Program-made: the position numbers and the translations under genes
Part shown: piece after piece, positions 24,831-37,867 of the stretch
How the letters are laid out: every line of letters begins with the position of its first letter
Numbering within the stretch: the stretch's first letter is position 1
Notes under the pieces: generated by a model
What the model was told of the DNA's origin: nothing
Databases searched by the model: none
Seen by the model: the letters and a program-made list of their open reading frames with translations, nothing else
NCBI GenBank assembly: GCA_027574665.1
Contig: CM050657.1
Span: 25,770,700-25,834,699 of the forward strand
Reading direction: 5' to 3'
Length of the DNA stretch: 64,000 nt
From: Rhynochetos jubatus
Lineage: Eukaryota; Chordata; Aves; Eurypygiformes; Rhynochetidae

Positions 24831-27160
24831 GTTCCAGTTAGTACTGGTTTAAGATAGTCCCTTTGAAGTTTTGGCTTAACATGCTGTGCTGTAGTCCTAG
24901 AGGAAGTCTGTTGTGGGTCAAGGTTTTGTGAAATCCCTGGACTCGTAACGTAACTTTCTCCTCTGGTTGACAATGTTTTCCTTTGTATCACGAGAAAGAC
25001 TGAATGAACATAGCCCACAGTCAAATTACTACCCAGATAAAATCTGGTTTTGGAACTTCAGCATGATGATTAATATCCACACTCTATTGGTTGTGGTAGA
25101 AGGGAAGTAAAAGAGTGTGTCTTTCTCTCCAGCACATTTCATCCCTGTTAATACTTTCGTCATAAGGGAGATCATGATAATTACTGCCCACTTGCTTTTG
25201 GTGAACATATAATATATTTTCTGGTATAAACTAATTTCTCCTCAGAATTTGAAAGTTGAAGTGAAATAGAACTGAATGCTGTGTAAATGCTCAAGTCTAT
25301 TAAAATGATGATTTAATTAAGAAAAAAAAAATGAAATTTAAAACAAATAAGGTCCCCTGGATGCCAATTGCTAAATACAGTAATTCTCTGAGCTCTGGCC
25401 CACTTCTCTGTACACTGTTGTCTTTGTTGGAGGGAACACTGGAAACAAACAGTCTTTTTAAAATACTAGATTTCTGATTAACTGTAAAAATTTTGCTTTT
25501 TTTCTCCCAACCAACTTTTTTGATTACAAATAATCAAGTGTTTATGTTTTGTTAAGGATGGAGAGGAAATAGGACAGAATTTAACATTACTTAAGCTAGG
25601 ATTAGAAGGAAAGCATATCCTGAAATGTCTTGGTTACAAGAATGATTTTTTTGTTTGTCTGTTTGCCTTCCCATTATGGCTTGAAGGAGCATGCATTCCT
25701 ATAGAGACTGAGATGAATGTAAATGTAAATTGTTATTTATACTTCAAGACAATTTTATGCCCTTAAAGTTTTGCCATTTGTGTTTTCTTCCTTTTTGAAA
25801 TTATGTCTGAATGGCCATGGCAAATTATTCCAATATGTATTCATCTTAGTCTATTTTAGTGCCTCTTTCAGAAGCAAGTAAGTATAAGGTTTTTTTTTTT
25901 TGTTTGTTTTTTCTGGTGTTTGTAAAATATGCAACTTCCGGTCCCTTTCAGGCAACTGAGAATAACATTTAAGTTTGAGCAATTATTTGAAATGCCTTAC
26001 AGTGCAGTCTGGTAAGATGCTGATTGTTTTCAGGGCAAGTTGAACTCTCTAGAATGACCCAAGCCCCAGAAATCATACTATATGTACAGGATCAGGACCA
26101 AAAATTTGTTTTGTTTCCCAGTTGGATCCATGTTAACCTACCATCTTAATAAAAGGGGAGGGACATCCACCCCACATCTCTTCCTGGAAGGTTCAGTCTG
26201 CATGATGAAGAGACACTGGAAACCCAAACTAACCTTTAGCACTATGTTTTCACAGGAGAAACATCTGCTGAGAGGTTTGAAAAAGGTGCTTCGTTCAGCC
26301 TGAAATGTGAAGAAGCTGCAGGTCTCTCACTTAGGCCACAATTGTCTGGACATTCAGAATCTAAGGGAAAATATGAATCCATTAATCTGAAACACTCTGG
26401 TGCTGCCTTTGGACAGAGATGCTGATATTGTCACAATGCTTTTAGAATCAGCACAGTCTGAAGTCTTGTGGAACTGCCGATCTTCCAAGATAAGGGGTAA
26501 GGCCCATTAGCTCCTTTGGGAGCAAGAGCAAGCTTTGGAATTGTAGCATTTAAAAAAATGCAAACTTTAGGTATGGTAAAGACATTTTCATTTGAAAACC
26601 AGCCATAGTTCAGTAAAAGACTCATGCTGAACCTGAAATTTTGCCTGCTCTATGTGTCACTCCATTAAAGTTTATGTGAGCATGAAGGGTAAGCCTGTCT
26701 AAAATGATTTATTAAATGGAAATCAAGAGCACTGAGGAAGATTAGAAAGACCAGAATTCATGAGAATAGTCAAACCTACTCCTATTGAGTGTGGCTGTTT
26801 CTTCTAGGAACAATGCAGTGCTAATCTCAGGAAACCCTAAAATGCATGCTGGAGCAGAAACACTATGCTAGATTCTACTTGTTGTTGCTTACACCTGGAT
26901 GCTAATATTAAGTATGTTATTAAAATGTGAAACAAGGCTTAGGCCAAGCCCTGGGCTGGCAAGATACACAGAAGAGTGATGTATGAATCAGACACGGTTG
27001 TTGTGTAATCGAGAGAACATACTTCAAAGGCCGAAGGGCACTTTCTCCTTTCTTTTCACCCCTTTCTTAAAGGCAGGGTTCTGGAGTGGGGGTTATAGGA
27101 TGTTTAATATAGCTGCTGTGTTGTGCTAAATGCTATGATGTGATAAATGCAAGTTTTTAA
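24831..27160. other. Unique AT-rich noncoding sequence
   Basis: No gene is supported. T-rich runs occur near 25889-25912. No diagnostic mobile-element ends are seen. Confidence 0.6.
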
Positions 27161-27188
27161 TTTATTTATTTATTTATTTATTTATTTA
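27161..27188. repeat. (TTTA)7 microsatellite
   Basis: Seven uninterrupted TTTA units. A simple tetranucleotide repeat, likely polymorphic. Confidence 0.95.
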
Positions 27189-30100
27189 ATACAAGAATCC
27201 AAATTAAACAGCATCGTGTCAGTTCTGGGTCCCAGTCTCATGGTTATCCAAACTGGCAAGTCACTGAGAGCTTATTGTGACTGATACGATTTGGGTTTCC
27301 TTTCTAAACAGGTTAGTTGTGCAGTACCTCCAGTCTCCTGGTGTAGACATAGCTTATAATATTTCTGTAAGTGCTGTAATAGCAACATTACTAGAAATAG
27401 GCCATTCTGTATGTGCTAGGGCACTTTACTGAAGTGGAGTGGAGATGAAGGAATAGGTGAGAAAACAGGAAATGTATCTGTCCTTTCACAAAGGACATTA
27501 ATGATTTTTCAGTATTCTAGGTTAAGAAAGAGTGAACAGAATATCTGGAAAAGTCTCGTTGAAAGACTACAAAAAGTATCTTCTCTGTAATGAGATACAA
27601 TGTCTCTAAGGAGAAAATGCCAGCTTCCTCTTCATGGGTGGGAAAGCTGTTAAATTTTTGCAGTAACAAAAAGTCGATGATACTGTTGATAACCAAGTTT
27701 AAGGCATAAACTCCATATTTTGATTGGATCATCTCATCTTACACCTGGTTCAAATTCATTTGTATGGAAAAGGGTACATAAGAGAATAATTGTATGACCC
27801 TTTTCGCTTTTATGAAAGCAACCAGCATGGCCACGGTGAAAGATGTTAAAGTACAATAGATAATTCCTGTAGGAGACCTGGGTCTTCTGTGGCATGCAGG
27901 ATACGTGTGTCTAGTGACCAAAATTCTCAAATAGAAGGGATTGACTTGTGAGGGTGATCAGTTACTGTTTTTCTTATGCCATTTTAGTTTGGATGGTAAT
28001 CTGTACCACAAACAGCAAAGCTAGAAAGGTAGCTGCATGTATGTTTGTCATTTGACCTGAATCATGCACTAATCCTCAGCATCCTTTGGAAACAGGTGGC
28101 TGCTGTGCCCCCAAGACAGTGCTGGCATCCTTGGAGCTGACAAGGTAAAGGCAGCTTGCACCAACTTATAAAGGCCATCTTGGCTGCTGTCAGTATTGCT
28201 TCAGCTGGGACTTTCTGGAGCCCGCTTCTATAAATATATAACAATTCAATTGTGTAATTGCCATTACCAATGTGAATTCAATTTGTCTGTATTTTTATAC
28301 CATAGCATCGGGTCTTAGTATCTTGAACTGGTATGGATTCTTTTAATGAATACTGATCTCTCCAGATCTTGAGAGGCAGAAATGAAGTCATCAGAAGCAG
28401 ATGGGATATGGAATACAGTGAAAAATGGAAGTAATTTTCAAGAAGCTTGTTTTGCTTTTAATCCAATGTTGTTTGTGCTGAATAATTTCCTTTGATCACC
28501 TGATCTACTAAAAATAAATTAGAGTTCTGATTCCAAGAACATTTCAGCCAGACTTTTTGCTCGTTAAAAGTATCAGGGTGTTGTATGTGTTATTGGGGAT
28601 GGGATCAAAAAAATCATTGCATACTACCCAGCCATGTAATTCCTCTGCAAGAGTCGCTGCAAAAACTGGAAAGGAAGCCTAATCTTGCTCAATCCTTCTC
28701 CTCTCAACAAGAAGGTTAGATTAGAAAGGTATGGTCCAGAACGATTATGTGGTGGTCCTTTTGAGCTGGACAGACGCTACTGCCTTATTTTTGGTGAGCA
28801 GTGATTGGAATCACAATATCAAAGCATTGAAACCATAAGCTGGCTTCCAACTCGCTTTAATTCATACAGAATCGTTGTTGTGTGCTCTGTTGACAGCTTT
28901 GCATGCGTGCTTCACTGGCAGGGACAGGACAGGAAATAATATTCTTGCATTTAACTACACACAGGAATAGCTAAATGGCACGTCTTCAAATGTGTGCCCA
29001 AAGGGAGGATCTGTGAGAAAAAAGGCAGTGTACATCCACACAATGTTGTACAGCATGGATTCCACTACAGGCAGATTCCCTGTGGAAGATGTTCACTGGT
29101 ACAAACCAACTTGAGGAAGGGGAACAGAAGGGGAGTGTAAGGCCCAGACCCATTGTTATGTGTTAGATGTTTAGAGTAAGTAAGGAGAGATATTCTTGAC
29201 GCCAGGGATTGTAGTGCATCAGGTCTGCAGATGTCTTGTGGGCTGAATAATGAAAGGAATCTTCCGCACTGTATTTCTTATCACTGCCTTACCAGGCTGC
29301 TTGGATGCTTCAGCATTTGCCTGTGAGAGTAAGCTCTTCTGCAGACAAAAGGTACTTGAAACAATAGAGAATTTTGTCCCAGAGTTCTGTACAAGGCTTA
29401 CTGCTGCTCTGATTGATTTATGTGGCAGCCTGACCTAGTTTTGCAAGTACAAATCCAGACTTGTATTCAGTACAGTTAATCTTCATTTCTTCTTTCAGAT
29501 GGACTTAACAGCATTTATAACCATCTTCAGATCTGTGCAGGATCGTGTCTTTAGTCACTTCTCCATGTTGATACTAGTATTGTTTCAAATATAATGAATA
29601 CCTGAATAAACAATCCTGAAAAAATATACGTGTGGATATATATGTTCAGGATTATGTTTATTAGTTTGGTCATTAGCCAAATGCTTAAGTACAACTTCTG
29701 TCTTATCAAAGTCAATCTCTGATAGTCACTAGCTTTAGGTAAACGTTTTCCTTTAAGAGCTTAGACTACCTGTGGTTCTTTGGATCATCATATTCACTCG
29801 ATTGACTGACTACTGGGTTTAATAGGACAGGTAGTAAGAGGAAGACTTCTTAAAATCTTAGTTAAGTGGCATATTCTGTATAATTAAAAAAGAATTATGC
29901 TTCAGCCTGAGAAGGGTAATTCGCCCTAAATTCAGGCCTCTGTCTGATTTAGAAGAATTTAAAAGCCACATCTATTGGCTAGCAATGAATTTCTTTTCTC
30001 TGTCTCACAGCCTCATCCATAATAGTGAGCAGGATCTCCTGGTTTTGGCCTTGACTCTTTAGTATCTTAAGGTTTGTTGCAGGTTTAGGCTTAGTGCTGC

Positions 30101-32659
30101 AATAGCACTCAGTAGATGGTGTGACCCCATGTGAAACTGTGTGTTTGACCACACTGCGTGATGCACTGCAAGCACCCCACAATGCTTTTTCTTTCCAATC
30201 ATCATTAGAGAGGAAGAAAATAATGAAATGCTGTCTCCTCTCTTCTTTCCAGAACCTGTCTTAGAAAGATGCTTATGTGTGTTTCTAACTTGTGAGCCAC
30301 AGCGCTGCTTTCAGTACCTCTCAGGTGTACCATGGTGGTTTTTTTTTTTTTTTGAGCTGCTGTTGATCACTGTGATCTGTGTAGCTCAGCCACTTTGGAA
30401 CTATAATTAAGCCCTTCTGTTATAAACCAAATACTCTGAAAATTGTTTTCTTCACTTACTGCATCTGCCAAGGGAGAGGTCCTGCAACCTTTAACCAGGC
30501 AGGTAATCCTGATACTGCCAACACAAATACTCTGTTACAGAAAGGCTGCGGAACCATCGCTAGAACTCGCTGAAAAATCTTTCAGGAAGCTTTTGTCCCC
30601 ATCTGCATCAACATTTGAATATTTTGTAGAAACATACTGGCCTTTTGGGCCAAGGTTAGATACTCTTTGGAGCCAGGAGAGACATCAGTGCTCAGAATTG
30701 CCAGTAGCACAGATTAAACCATTCTCACACGGACATGGAGAAGCAGCTTCAGATGTTTACTTCAGGAAAAAAAACCATCCATGGCAAATCCTATAAGCAC
30801 TGGGCTACTGCCAATTCTGAGAATGTCTGTTCACCTTTCCACTCCCCAACGCATACATGAAAAGGTTTTGTTTTCATTCTACAACAGAGCAAAACATCAA
30901 GATCTTTTATAGACAAAATTTTGGTTTCCAGTGAGGTCAAACTATACCTGATCTCAACATCCTCTTCTCCTTGGTGACAAGATTTCAGTAGGTGCTTAAA
31001 ATACTGCAGTGGTAGGGGCTTTTCTTTGAAAGCCCCAAGAAAATGTTATCAGCTTTGTTCTTCATTCACAAAGTTTGAAACCTGGTCATGATGGGAAGGT
31101 AAATGGAGACTCATTTTCATTTCTACACTTTAATACTATGCTTATTCGTATCTGTTAGGTCTGCTCCTGCTATAGCTGTTTTGAATTCTAAACAGTGTGA
31201 CATATTTATTTTTGTAAAGCTGTGCCATTCATCTTTAATATAATAATGTAATTTACTCTATTAATGCCAGCTGCTATTTTTGGCACAGGTCACCTGGAGT
31301 GTTGGGAACACTATTTTAATTTTTCCTTGAACCTATTAGCTAATTTGAAAAATCCATAGAAGTCAGAGCACTCCACCTCCACAGTCAGGGAAGATTTATT
31401 TTTGTCTATGTTCCTGAACACCTCCTTAATGTGACAGAGTTAAAAATCCAGTGGGAGATGGACTTTCATTTTGCTAGGTCTTTTTATTTGTCTATTTTCT
31501 CCAGAATTGTCCTTGGCAGTCCCAGGGTGGCCCCAGGTAACACTTTTCACAGGGAGTTATGCATGGGATGTGAGGTTTATCTCACCTAATATCTGCCTAA
31601 GAACACTGGATCTAATTGGCTTGTGGAAGCTTAGAAGCTAAACTTATGTCTTGCATGTATGTAATAAGAGTCAATCACAACTGATCTTGACAGCACTGTC
31701 TTTTTAATCCTCCTCTCTATAAGGCTTTACGATACACAGTTGGCATCCAGCTCTTGATCTCAGAGACTTCTCCTGACAGTCCCTTCATCTGTTCCCTGTC
31801 ACAGAGAATTACGTGGTTATGGGGACATCTCTGCATCACAATTTCCTGGGAGTGGCCACTTAGATTTGCAAAGCAAAACAGCTGCTGCCTTGAAGATGAT
31901 GCTTTTCAGCTGGTTGGTGCCTGCCACTTGTCCTCTCACTTATAGGTGAATTTTCTAGAATGAGTTTTTACTGCTGAGGTAAGGGTTTGAAATGTTTTGT
32001 GTGTCTCTTCACTGGCAAACTTGGTTTAACACCCCACCCCTGGTCTCACAGAAGACAGCGGCAAGATTTGGAGTTGCATATAGGTTTATACAATTAGGGC
32101 TAGTTCACTCTGAGATACCAAAAAAGAAAAAAACTGGAACAGGAGCCATGACCTCAGTAAACAGAACAACTGTAACACGCTGTAGAACAACCGTGATCTT
32201 TCCTGAGCTGCGGTTCTGGATTTTTTTCAAGGCACAGATAGTGCCACAGGTCCTGTCTCCTTCCAGTCCACTCTCCAATTATTTTCTCTTAATCTACAGG
32301 AGAATGAATTCTTTTAGCTGCTGTCCAAAACAAATTCAACTAGAAAACTAAGAATTTAAAAAAGCAAATTTTAATAGGAGGCTGTACTTTAAATACTGAA
32401 AGGGCTTTTCCCTAGCTGAGGAATTTCCAGGAGTTACAGTAAATGCAGGCCTCTGGAAAGCATATTCAGAGTAGTTTACCACTCTGCTGGAAAAGCAGAG
32501 CTCCTGATCTCTGAAAAGCCTTTTTTCCCCTTGTAAAACTGTTATGTATTTATTAAGACTAGACAATAATGTAAGACAGTTTTGACTCACTAGGCTCATT
32601 ACTGAAGGTGATAACATAATTAGGACATGGGTTGTCAGAAGCTGATACGGTGGCTAAAG
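27189..32659. other. Unique noncoding sequence
   Basis: No gene is supported with confidence. A 62-codon frame at 29250-29438 with a hydrophobic N-terminus and a nearby splice-acceptor/AATAAA pair is treated as a finding, not a call. The 117-codon frame at 30443-30796 and the 119-codon frame at 31992-32351 have no recognisable domains. A T16 run lies near 30339-30354. Confidence 0.55.
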
Positions 32660-32850
32660 GGAAAATAGTTTCATTTCTCCATCTGGATCGCAGAGCGAAT
32701 TTGAAATCCTGCTGCTTCTCCTGCTGAATCAAATTCACTGTAGCCGCTCACTTAATGTGCAACTAGTTAGCAGAGCGCTTCGCCAGGGTCATTTGAGGTG
32801 TCCCATGAGAGCTCTCCCAGGTAACTTAGTTCTAGCTCACAGCATATTTA
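32660..32850. promoter_or_regulatory. Candidate conserved noncoding element
   Basis: The composition differs from the flanks: few homopolymers, several CpGs (ggatcgcagagcgaat, gtagccgctc, agagcgcttcgccag), a tgaatcaaattc stretch and acttaatgtgcaactagtta. Retained CpGs and homeodomain-like words together are typical of conserved noncoding elements. This is compositional inference only. Confidence 0.2.
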
Positions 32851-33329
32851 TTGAGCGTTTTCTAAATGGTCAGACTTCCACAAAAGGTTGAACAGAGTGT
32901 TCATGGTCTGTAAAGATCCTCTTTGATCAGCAGTGGTTCACTAGTTCAGGTCCAGTCCCCATGGAGATTAACTTGAAATTGGTTTGTAATTCTAGGAAAA
33001 CACAGCACAACTCAGTGTACTCTAAATTAGTAATCAACTAATGTTGCTACCTCAAATGTACAAATCCTTCTTAACAGACTAAAAAAAAAACCCTCTTATT
33101 TCGTTTTGGACACTGACAGCTGTCCTATCTCCAATGCATTCCTGTGAGCAGATCCATAGCCAGAGATCCATGCTAATTAGAAAAGGACATTGTATGTGTA
33201 TTAGTTTCAACTTTGTTTTCAACCTCCCCAGATTTCTCAATGTTGATGTCAAAAAGGGGCTTTCTTTTAGCCAAACCTTTGGAAACTACTTATCCTAATA
33301 TTTATCCTCATGTTGTATTGCACACAATC
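32851..33329. other. Unique noncoding sequence
   Basis: I see nothing beyond an A9 run near 33082-33090. Confidence 0.55.
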
Positions 33330-33445
33330 CCATTCCTTTAGCAAGTAATTAATGTGAGGCTGTGTCACCAAACCCTGAGGCCTGTCACTGCGGCAGTGAT
33401 TGTTAATTTAAAGCATGTTTTATTCCTCAAATGATCTCTTTGGAA
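33330..33445. promoter_or_regulatory. Candidate conserved noncoding element
   Basis: It contains agtaattaatgtgagg, tgtcaccaaaccc, cctgtcactgcggcagtgat and gttaatttaaagcatg. The middle part has an imperfect palindrome around cactgcggcagtg. Homeodomain cores next to TGTCA words are common in vertebrate developmental enhancers. No alignment was available. Confidence 0.2.
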
Positions 33446-36400
33446 GAGAATCTCTCTGCCAGAGTTATGTACTGCTTTGTTTTCAAAGTAATAATCTACA
33501 GCCCAGATTTCATTTGGGAGGGGAAAAAACAAACAAGCAAAAATGAAAAGCCAAAATAAAGAGCCAGAGCCAAACCCTTTCAAATTAATGAGTTAAAGAC
33601 TTCAGACTTTTGTATTGTTAACTGATGTTGAGGCATTAAGCTGCCTCCCAGAGTGTCCTTCCCCCGTTGTTAGCTAAAGCCTCTTTTTGCTTTTAGGATC
33701 TGTTTTTATAAGGCTGAGTTTTTAATCTTGATCAGAAATATGTGAATGTTATTCGGCCAAACAGGGCTGAATAGGTTTTTAGGCTTTTTTCACCTCCCAG
33801 TTCTGTATCAAAAAAAGGCAGTGAGCATGAGATGATGCCCTTTTAAGGACAGAGTAATCTATTTTCCAGTTCCGACAAATTTCAACCACATTTGAACAGA
33901 AAAGATCATGTTTCTGTGCTGTAGGTAGATGGCTCCAGCATTATTCATATGATTCTTTGTATATGTCTGTAGCAGCCCTTTAACAGGAGCAGTGAGCCAG
34001 CTCTGAAATACAATAGCACTCAGGGCCAGCCTTTTATGTTTGTTTACTCATTTTTATGAGCCTTCCTCAGTTATTTGTTTCACAGGGCTGAAGCATGCCA
34101 GAAGACAGCTCAAGAAATTCATCGGACATTTTATAAGAGCGGCCTGCTCTCTTGACCTCACGGTACCAGGATACTGGAGATTTCTTGCGGAACTTAAAGC
34201 CTGTATTTTTTTACAGCATAACTGGTTAAAGACAGATCTCAGCTGCTTTGTGTACCAGCCTATCTCCGTTGATTTCAGTAGGTCTTCATGAGCATAGATC
34301 TGTTGAAGGTCTGTTCCAGAGAGCACAATTACCCTGTCCCGTGCACAGTTGTGGATAAGAAGAATGAGCCAATGTGAGCAAATGAAGGGGACAAGTAGTT
34401 GTGGCATGTTCGACAGAAGCAGCCGCACACATCACTGTAGCAGAAGAGTTTTTAGGCACTGTATGAGAAGTCACAGAGAGAGAAGTGGACAAGGTGAAGA
34501 GGCAGATTTGGTGGTCTTTGCCTTGATCGGTGCTATATGGTATGGCAGACTAAAATTTCCCAGTTGCATATTCCTTGTGGGATATGAGCTTTGCAAAGAT
34601 CTCATCGTGCTGGATGCTGAATATTGCACAGGTGAGCAAGATATGGTCTGTAAACAATAGCTAGATGAAAGAAATTTAATTTACAGCTTAAAGATTTTGC
34701 AAGTGAAGGTCACATGGGGGCCAGTGGGTATCAAGCCTAATTCTGCTGATCATAGAGAAAAGATTTAGCAGGGAGATAAATTAACCATTGGAAGATTTTC
34801 TCCATTGCTTCATTTCTTGTTTCATGATAGTCTTTTTAAAAAACTTAACATAAATATAAGTTATAAATGTTACTAACAGCTGTAATCTTATTGCAGCAAT
34901 TGTTTATCTGTAATTTTCTCATTTTCATGATGGAGATTAGACAGGTACAACCTGATCTAGCTGAAATAACCCTAGATTTGAGCCCACTTGTAGAGATGTT
35001 TAATTAGGAATATATATATAAGTCACTCTTCTTTGTGAACCTGTGCCCAGTAAAGTGAGTGTTGACTCTTCAAACAGTCTTTTGAGTATTTAAAAGCTAA
35101 GGAAAAAGGATGCAGTTAATGTATTTACCCTTTGGCTCTAGAACCTTCTTTTTATAAGTGTGTGTATAGTTCCATGAACAAATGAGTTGAATCATTCAGG
35201 TGCCACTGTACTAGAAGTAATTAACGCTTAGAGGGTAAGCATGGTTTGTCCTTCCATAAATTGGTTTAATTTTCATATCCTGATTGCCTAGAGTGGCTCA
35301 CTTCTGCAACCTTGCAGAATTTGCTATGATTTTCATTTATTCTACAACATCCTTATACACTTCTAATCCTTACAGCTTTCACACATATGGAATTAGTTAC
35401 AGATTTAAGGCCCCATTGATATCGGTGAAAATAATTAATTTTCTGACGTCTTTAAAAGAGGAAAGATCAGAGTTTCAACTATTTTCCCACAGCTAATTCT
35501 CATTTAAGTATCATTCCTATTGGAAGGTAAATCTTACGAGCTTAAAATATGACTGATATCTGAAAAGTAACATCTGATAAATATGCATATTGTGGGTGTA
35601 GCGAACACCTCTACAAATAAGTGGTAAGACAATAATTTTACACTAGTTTACAAGAATTCATTAACATGAGGCCCTAAAATGTGCAAAATGGAATGCATGT
35701 TGAATGATATGTTCCTAGTAACTTTTTTCTTTCCTTATTTTAAGGACCTATACATCCAGTCCCACTGTAGTAATGGCCTAATAGGATATCTGCCAATGGT
35801 GCTGGTGTCTTCTAGGCTATATCTCTAGGAGATACACTTTTTAAGATCATGAAATGTTTTCAAAGAAAACAGACCACAGGTTTGGAAAGCCAGTCCCTGT
35901 GGAGTTTTACATAGCCTGATTTCTGAGGGACTGAATGAGAAGCAATGGGGCTCCTAATTGGGAAGGAGTCCTATAGAAAATTACAAATTTTATTCATCCT
36001 GTTGAACAAGACAACAATTATATTTTTATTATGTATCTTTGTAGATTTTTTTAAAAAGAACTTACTATTAGTTTCTGTCCAATCTTTTTTAGAAAAATCT
36101 TTTTTGTTAAAGAGACCAGATTATGTTGCATCCATAGCTACATAAAAGAAAATTCCTGAGAAAAATATTTCAAATGTTTTTGGAAGATTTGTTGGTTTAC
36201 TCTAATTATTTTTTCATATATCATGGTATTTGTAATAACATAGGACTGCATAAACACAATAAATTTGATTTTTACAGGTTATTTTTTGAAAAATTATTCG
36301 GTTCTGGGATGAAAATAAATTTTTAACCACATATATATCGTCCAGTGGGAAAAGGTCATGACTTCTTCTTTTTTAGATTAGAGTAGTATAGACAGGATAA

Positions 36401-36634
36401 CATTTTCTAATAAACTGTATGGATATTCAAAGTAGCTTCTGTAGAGCTAGCTGATATAATGTAACTAACCTCTTGGGGGCTTGCACTGTCTTCCTGGAGG
36501 TAGACTTACTGCCTTAGCTTAATATATTATTGACATGATTGAAATAAGATGTTGTGAATTCTAATGGCATGTAATAAAAAGGAGATAAATATTAATGTAA
36601 ACATTTTGCCTTCATGTTAGTAGACTAATAACTG
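33446..36634. other. Unique noncoding sequence
   Basis: No gene is supported. The 124-codon minus frame (34054-34428) overlaps plus-strand frames and has no recognisable motif. A short ATATAT run lies near 35008-35020. The stretch 33620-33800 has low simple-sequence content and a ttattcggccaaacagggc segment that could also be constrained, but the evidence is weaker. Confidence 0.5.
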
Positions 36635-36700
36635 GAGTGGACAATTAATGCTGACAGCTGCTACTTCATCAATGCAATTCACAGAAATTGTATTTATGCA
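36635..36700. promoter_or_regulatory. Candidate homeodomain/E-box cluster
   Basis: Within 65 bases there is ggacaattaatgc (homeodomain core), tgacagctgc (a TGACAG TALE-type site overlapping a CAGCTG E-box) and catcaatgcaattc. Tight packing of such sites occurs in developmental enhancers but also arises by chance in AT-rich DNA. Confidence 0.18.
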
Positions 36701-37255
36701 GGTATTTCTAGGTAGGTTTGGACAGAACAGTCACACTAAGCCACCATCCTTGTCAAATTTTGTTTAATATTGAAATTGTATGATACATGAAGTTATCTTG
36801 CCTATATTCACTTAAATATTTCAGGAAACACTATCACTTCTGTACTGATTTCTCCCTAAAATTTCTTTTAAACAAAAAAAATTGTAGACCAATTTAAATT
36901 CCTTTTTGTATTAAATCATTTTCTACAAGGCAATACATTAGTACAATCAAGCTGAACTTGCTAGCAGAGTGCTACCTCTTCTCCCAGCTAAGCTAAACAC
37001 ATAGCAGTCTATGATATTATTTACAATGCCTTCACCTTTGGCTTCTGTTTCGGTATTTCAAGGAGAAAAACAGTGTGTCCTAACAGTTCTGATTTAGTTC
37101 CTGGGTCGGATTTGTACAAGATGACTAAATAAATGGTGGGATTTTGAAGGACACCAAAATAAATAGTTCCTCTTAGAATACAAGGCCATTTATTCAGACA
37201 GATTTGAAGTGATCCTAGGGTACATGGAAACTCAGATGAAATAACCTCAGAGCTT
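36701..37255. other. Unique AT-rich noncoding sequence
   Basis: I see nothing that supports a gene or a mobile element. Confidence 0.6.
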
Positions 37256-37308
37256 CTAGTAGTTCACTAGTAGTTATTTGAACAATAACTAGTAGGTATT
37301 GTTCAAAT
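37256..37308. repeat. Two competing hairpins with direct repeats
   Basis: Direct copies of ctagtagtt lie at 37256-37264 and 37267-37275. Stem A pairs tagttatt (37271-37278) with aataacta (37284-37291). Stem B pairs atttgaacaata (37276-37287) with tattgttcaaat (37297-37308), 12 bp perfect. The two stems share bases and cannot form together. No known element family is recognised. Confidence 0.75.
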
Positions 37309-37804
37309 TCAGTACAGAGTACAGATGAATTAATAAACGAAAAAGTAAAAGGCAAACTTGATGCCTATCTTTGAAATGGGAAAAGGGAGAAAATTCAGAG
37401 GAATTTTAGGGTGCTCAGCTTCATGGCAATGTCTTGAAACACACAAAACCTAATAACCAAACAGAATATTTGTGAATTGTGTCAAGCCAGCTTAGATTTA
37501 AGATTGTCAAATCCTTTCTGCAGGTATCATGCCTTGTGCATAGGAATGCAAAATCAGGTGTCCTAGATCTTATAAAAGGTGACTTCTTTGTCTCTCGTGA
37601 AGCCCTCTCAAGCAAGCCAGAGAACCAGAGTCCTGAGAGACACAAAATTCGCTACATAGGCATTTCTTATACAGCAATAATTGGAGGCTGTCACACTACT
37701 AACAGGGATTTCATAATGTTCTGTCATATTTTCTGGGTCCATTTCATTTTTTTATTGACAATTGAACAAGAGGATTGACTTATGAAGTTGGTAGATGAGT
37801 TGGT
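37309..37804. other. Unique noncoding sequence
   Basis: No gene is supported. The 99-codon plus frame at 37479-37778 has no recognisable domain. Confidence 0.55.
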
Positions 37805-37867
37805 ACTTTGAAGCAAGTACTCCAGTACTCCAAAGTGTACTTTGGAGGTCTTGATCGACTTCAAAGT
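37805..37867. repeat. Nested inverted repeats
   Basis: The outer arms actttgaag (37805-37813) and cttcaaagt (37859-37867) pair perfectly. Inside them ctccaaagt (37828-37836) and actttggag (37839-37847) pair perfectly around a 2-base loop. The word caaagt/actttg recurs in all four arms, suggesting that one short unit was duplicated and inverted locally. Confidence 0.75.

Noticed and set aside
30443-30796. 117-codon plus frame
   Set aside because: No recognised domain. The start lies in ordinary AT-rich sequence and nothing supports expression.
34054-34428. 124-codon minus frame
   Set aside because: It overlaps other frames on both strands and shows no motif or splice structure.
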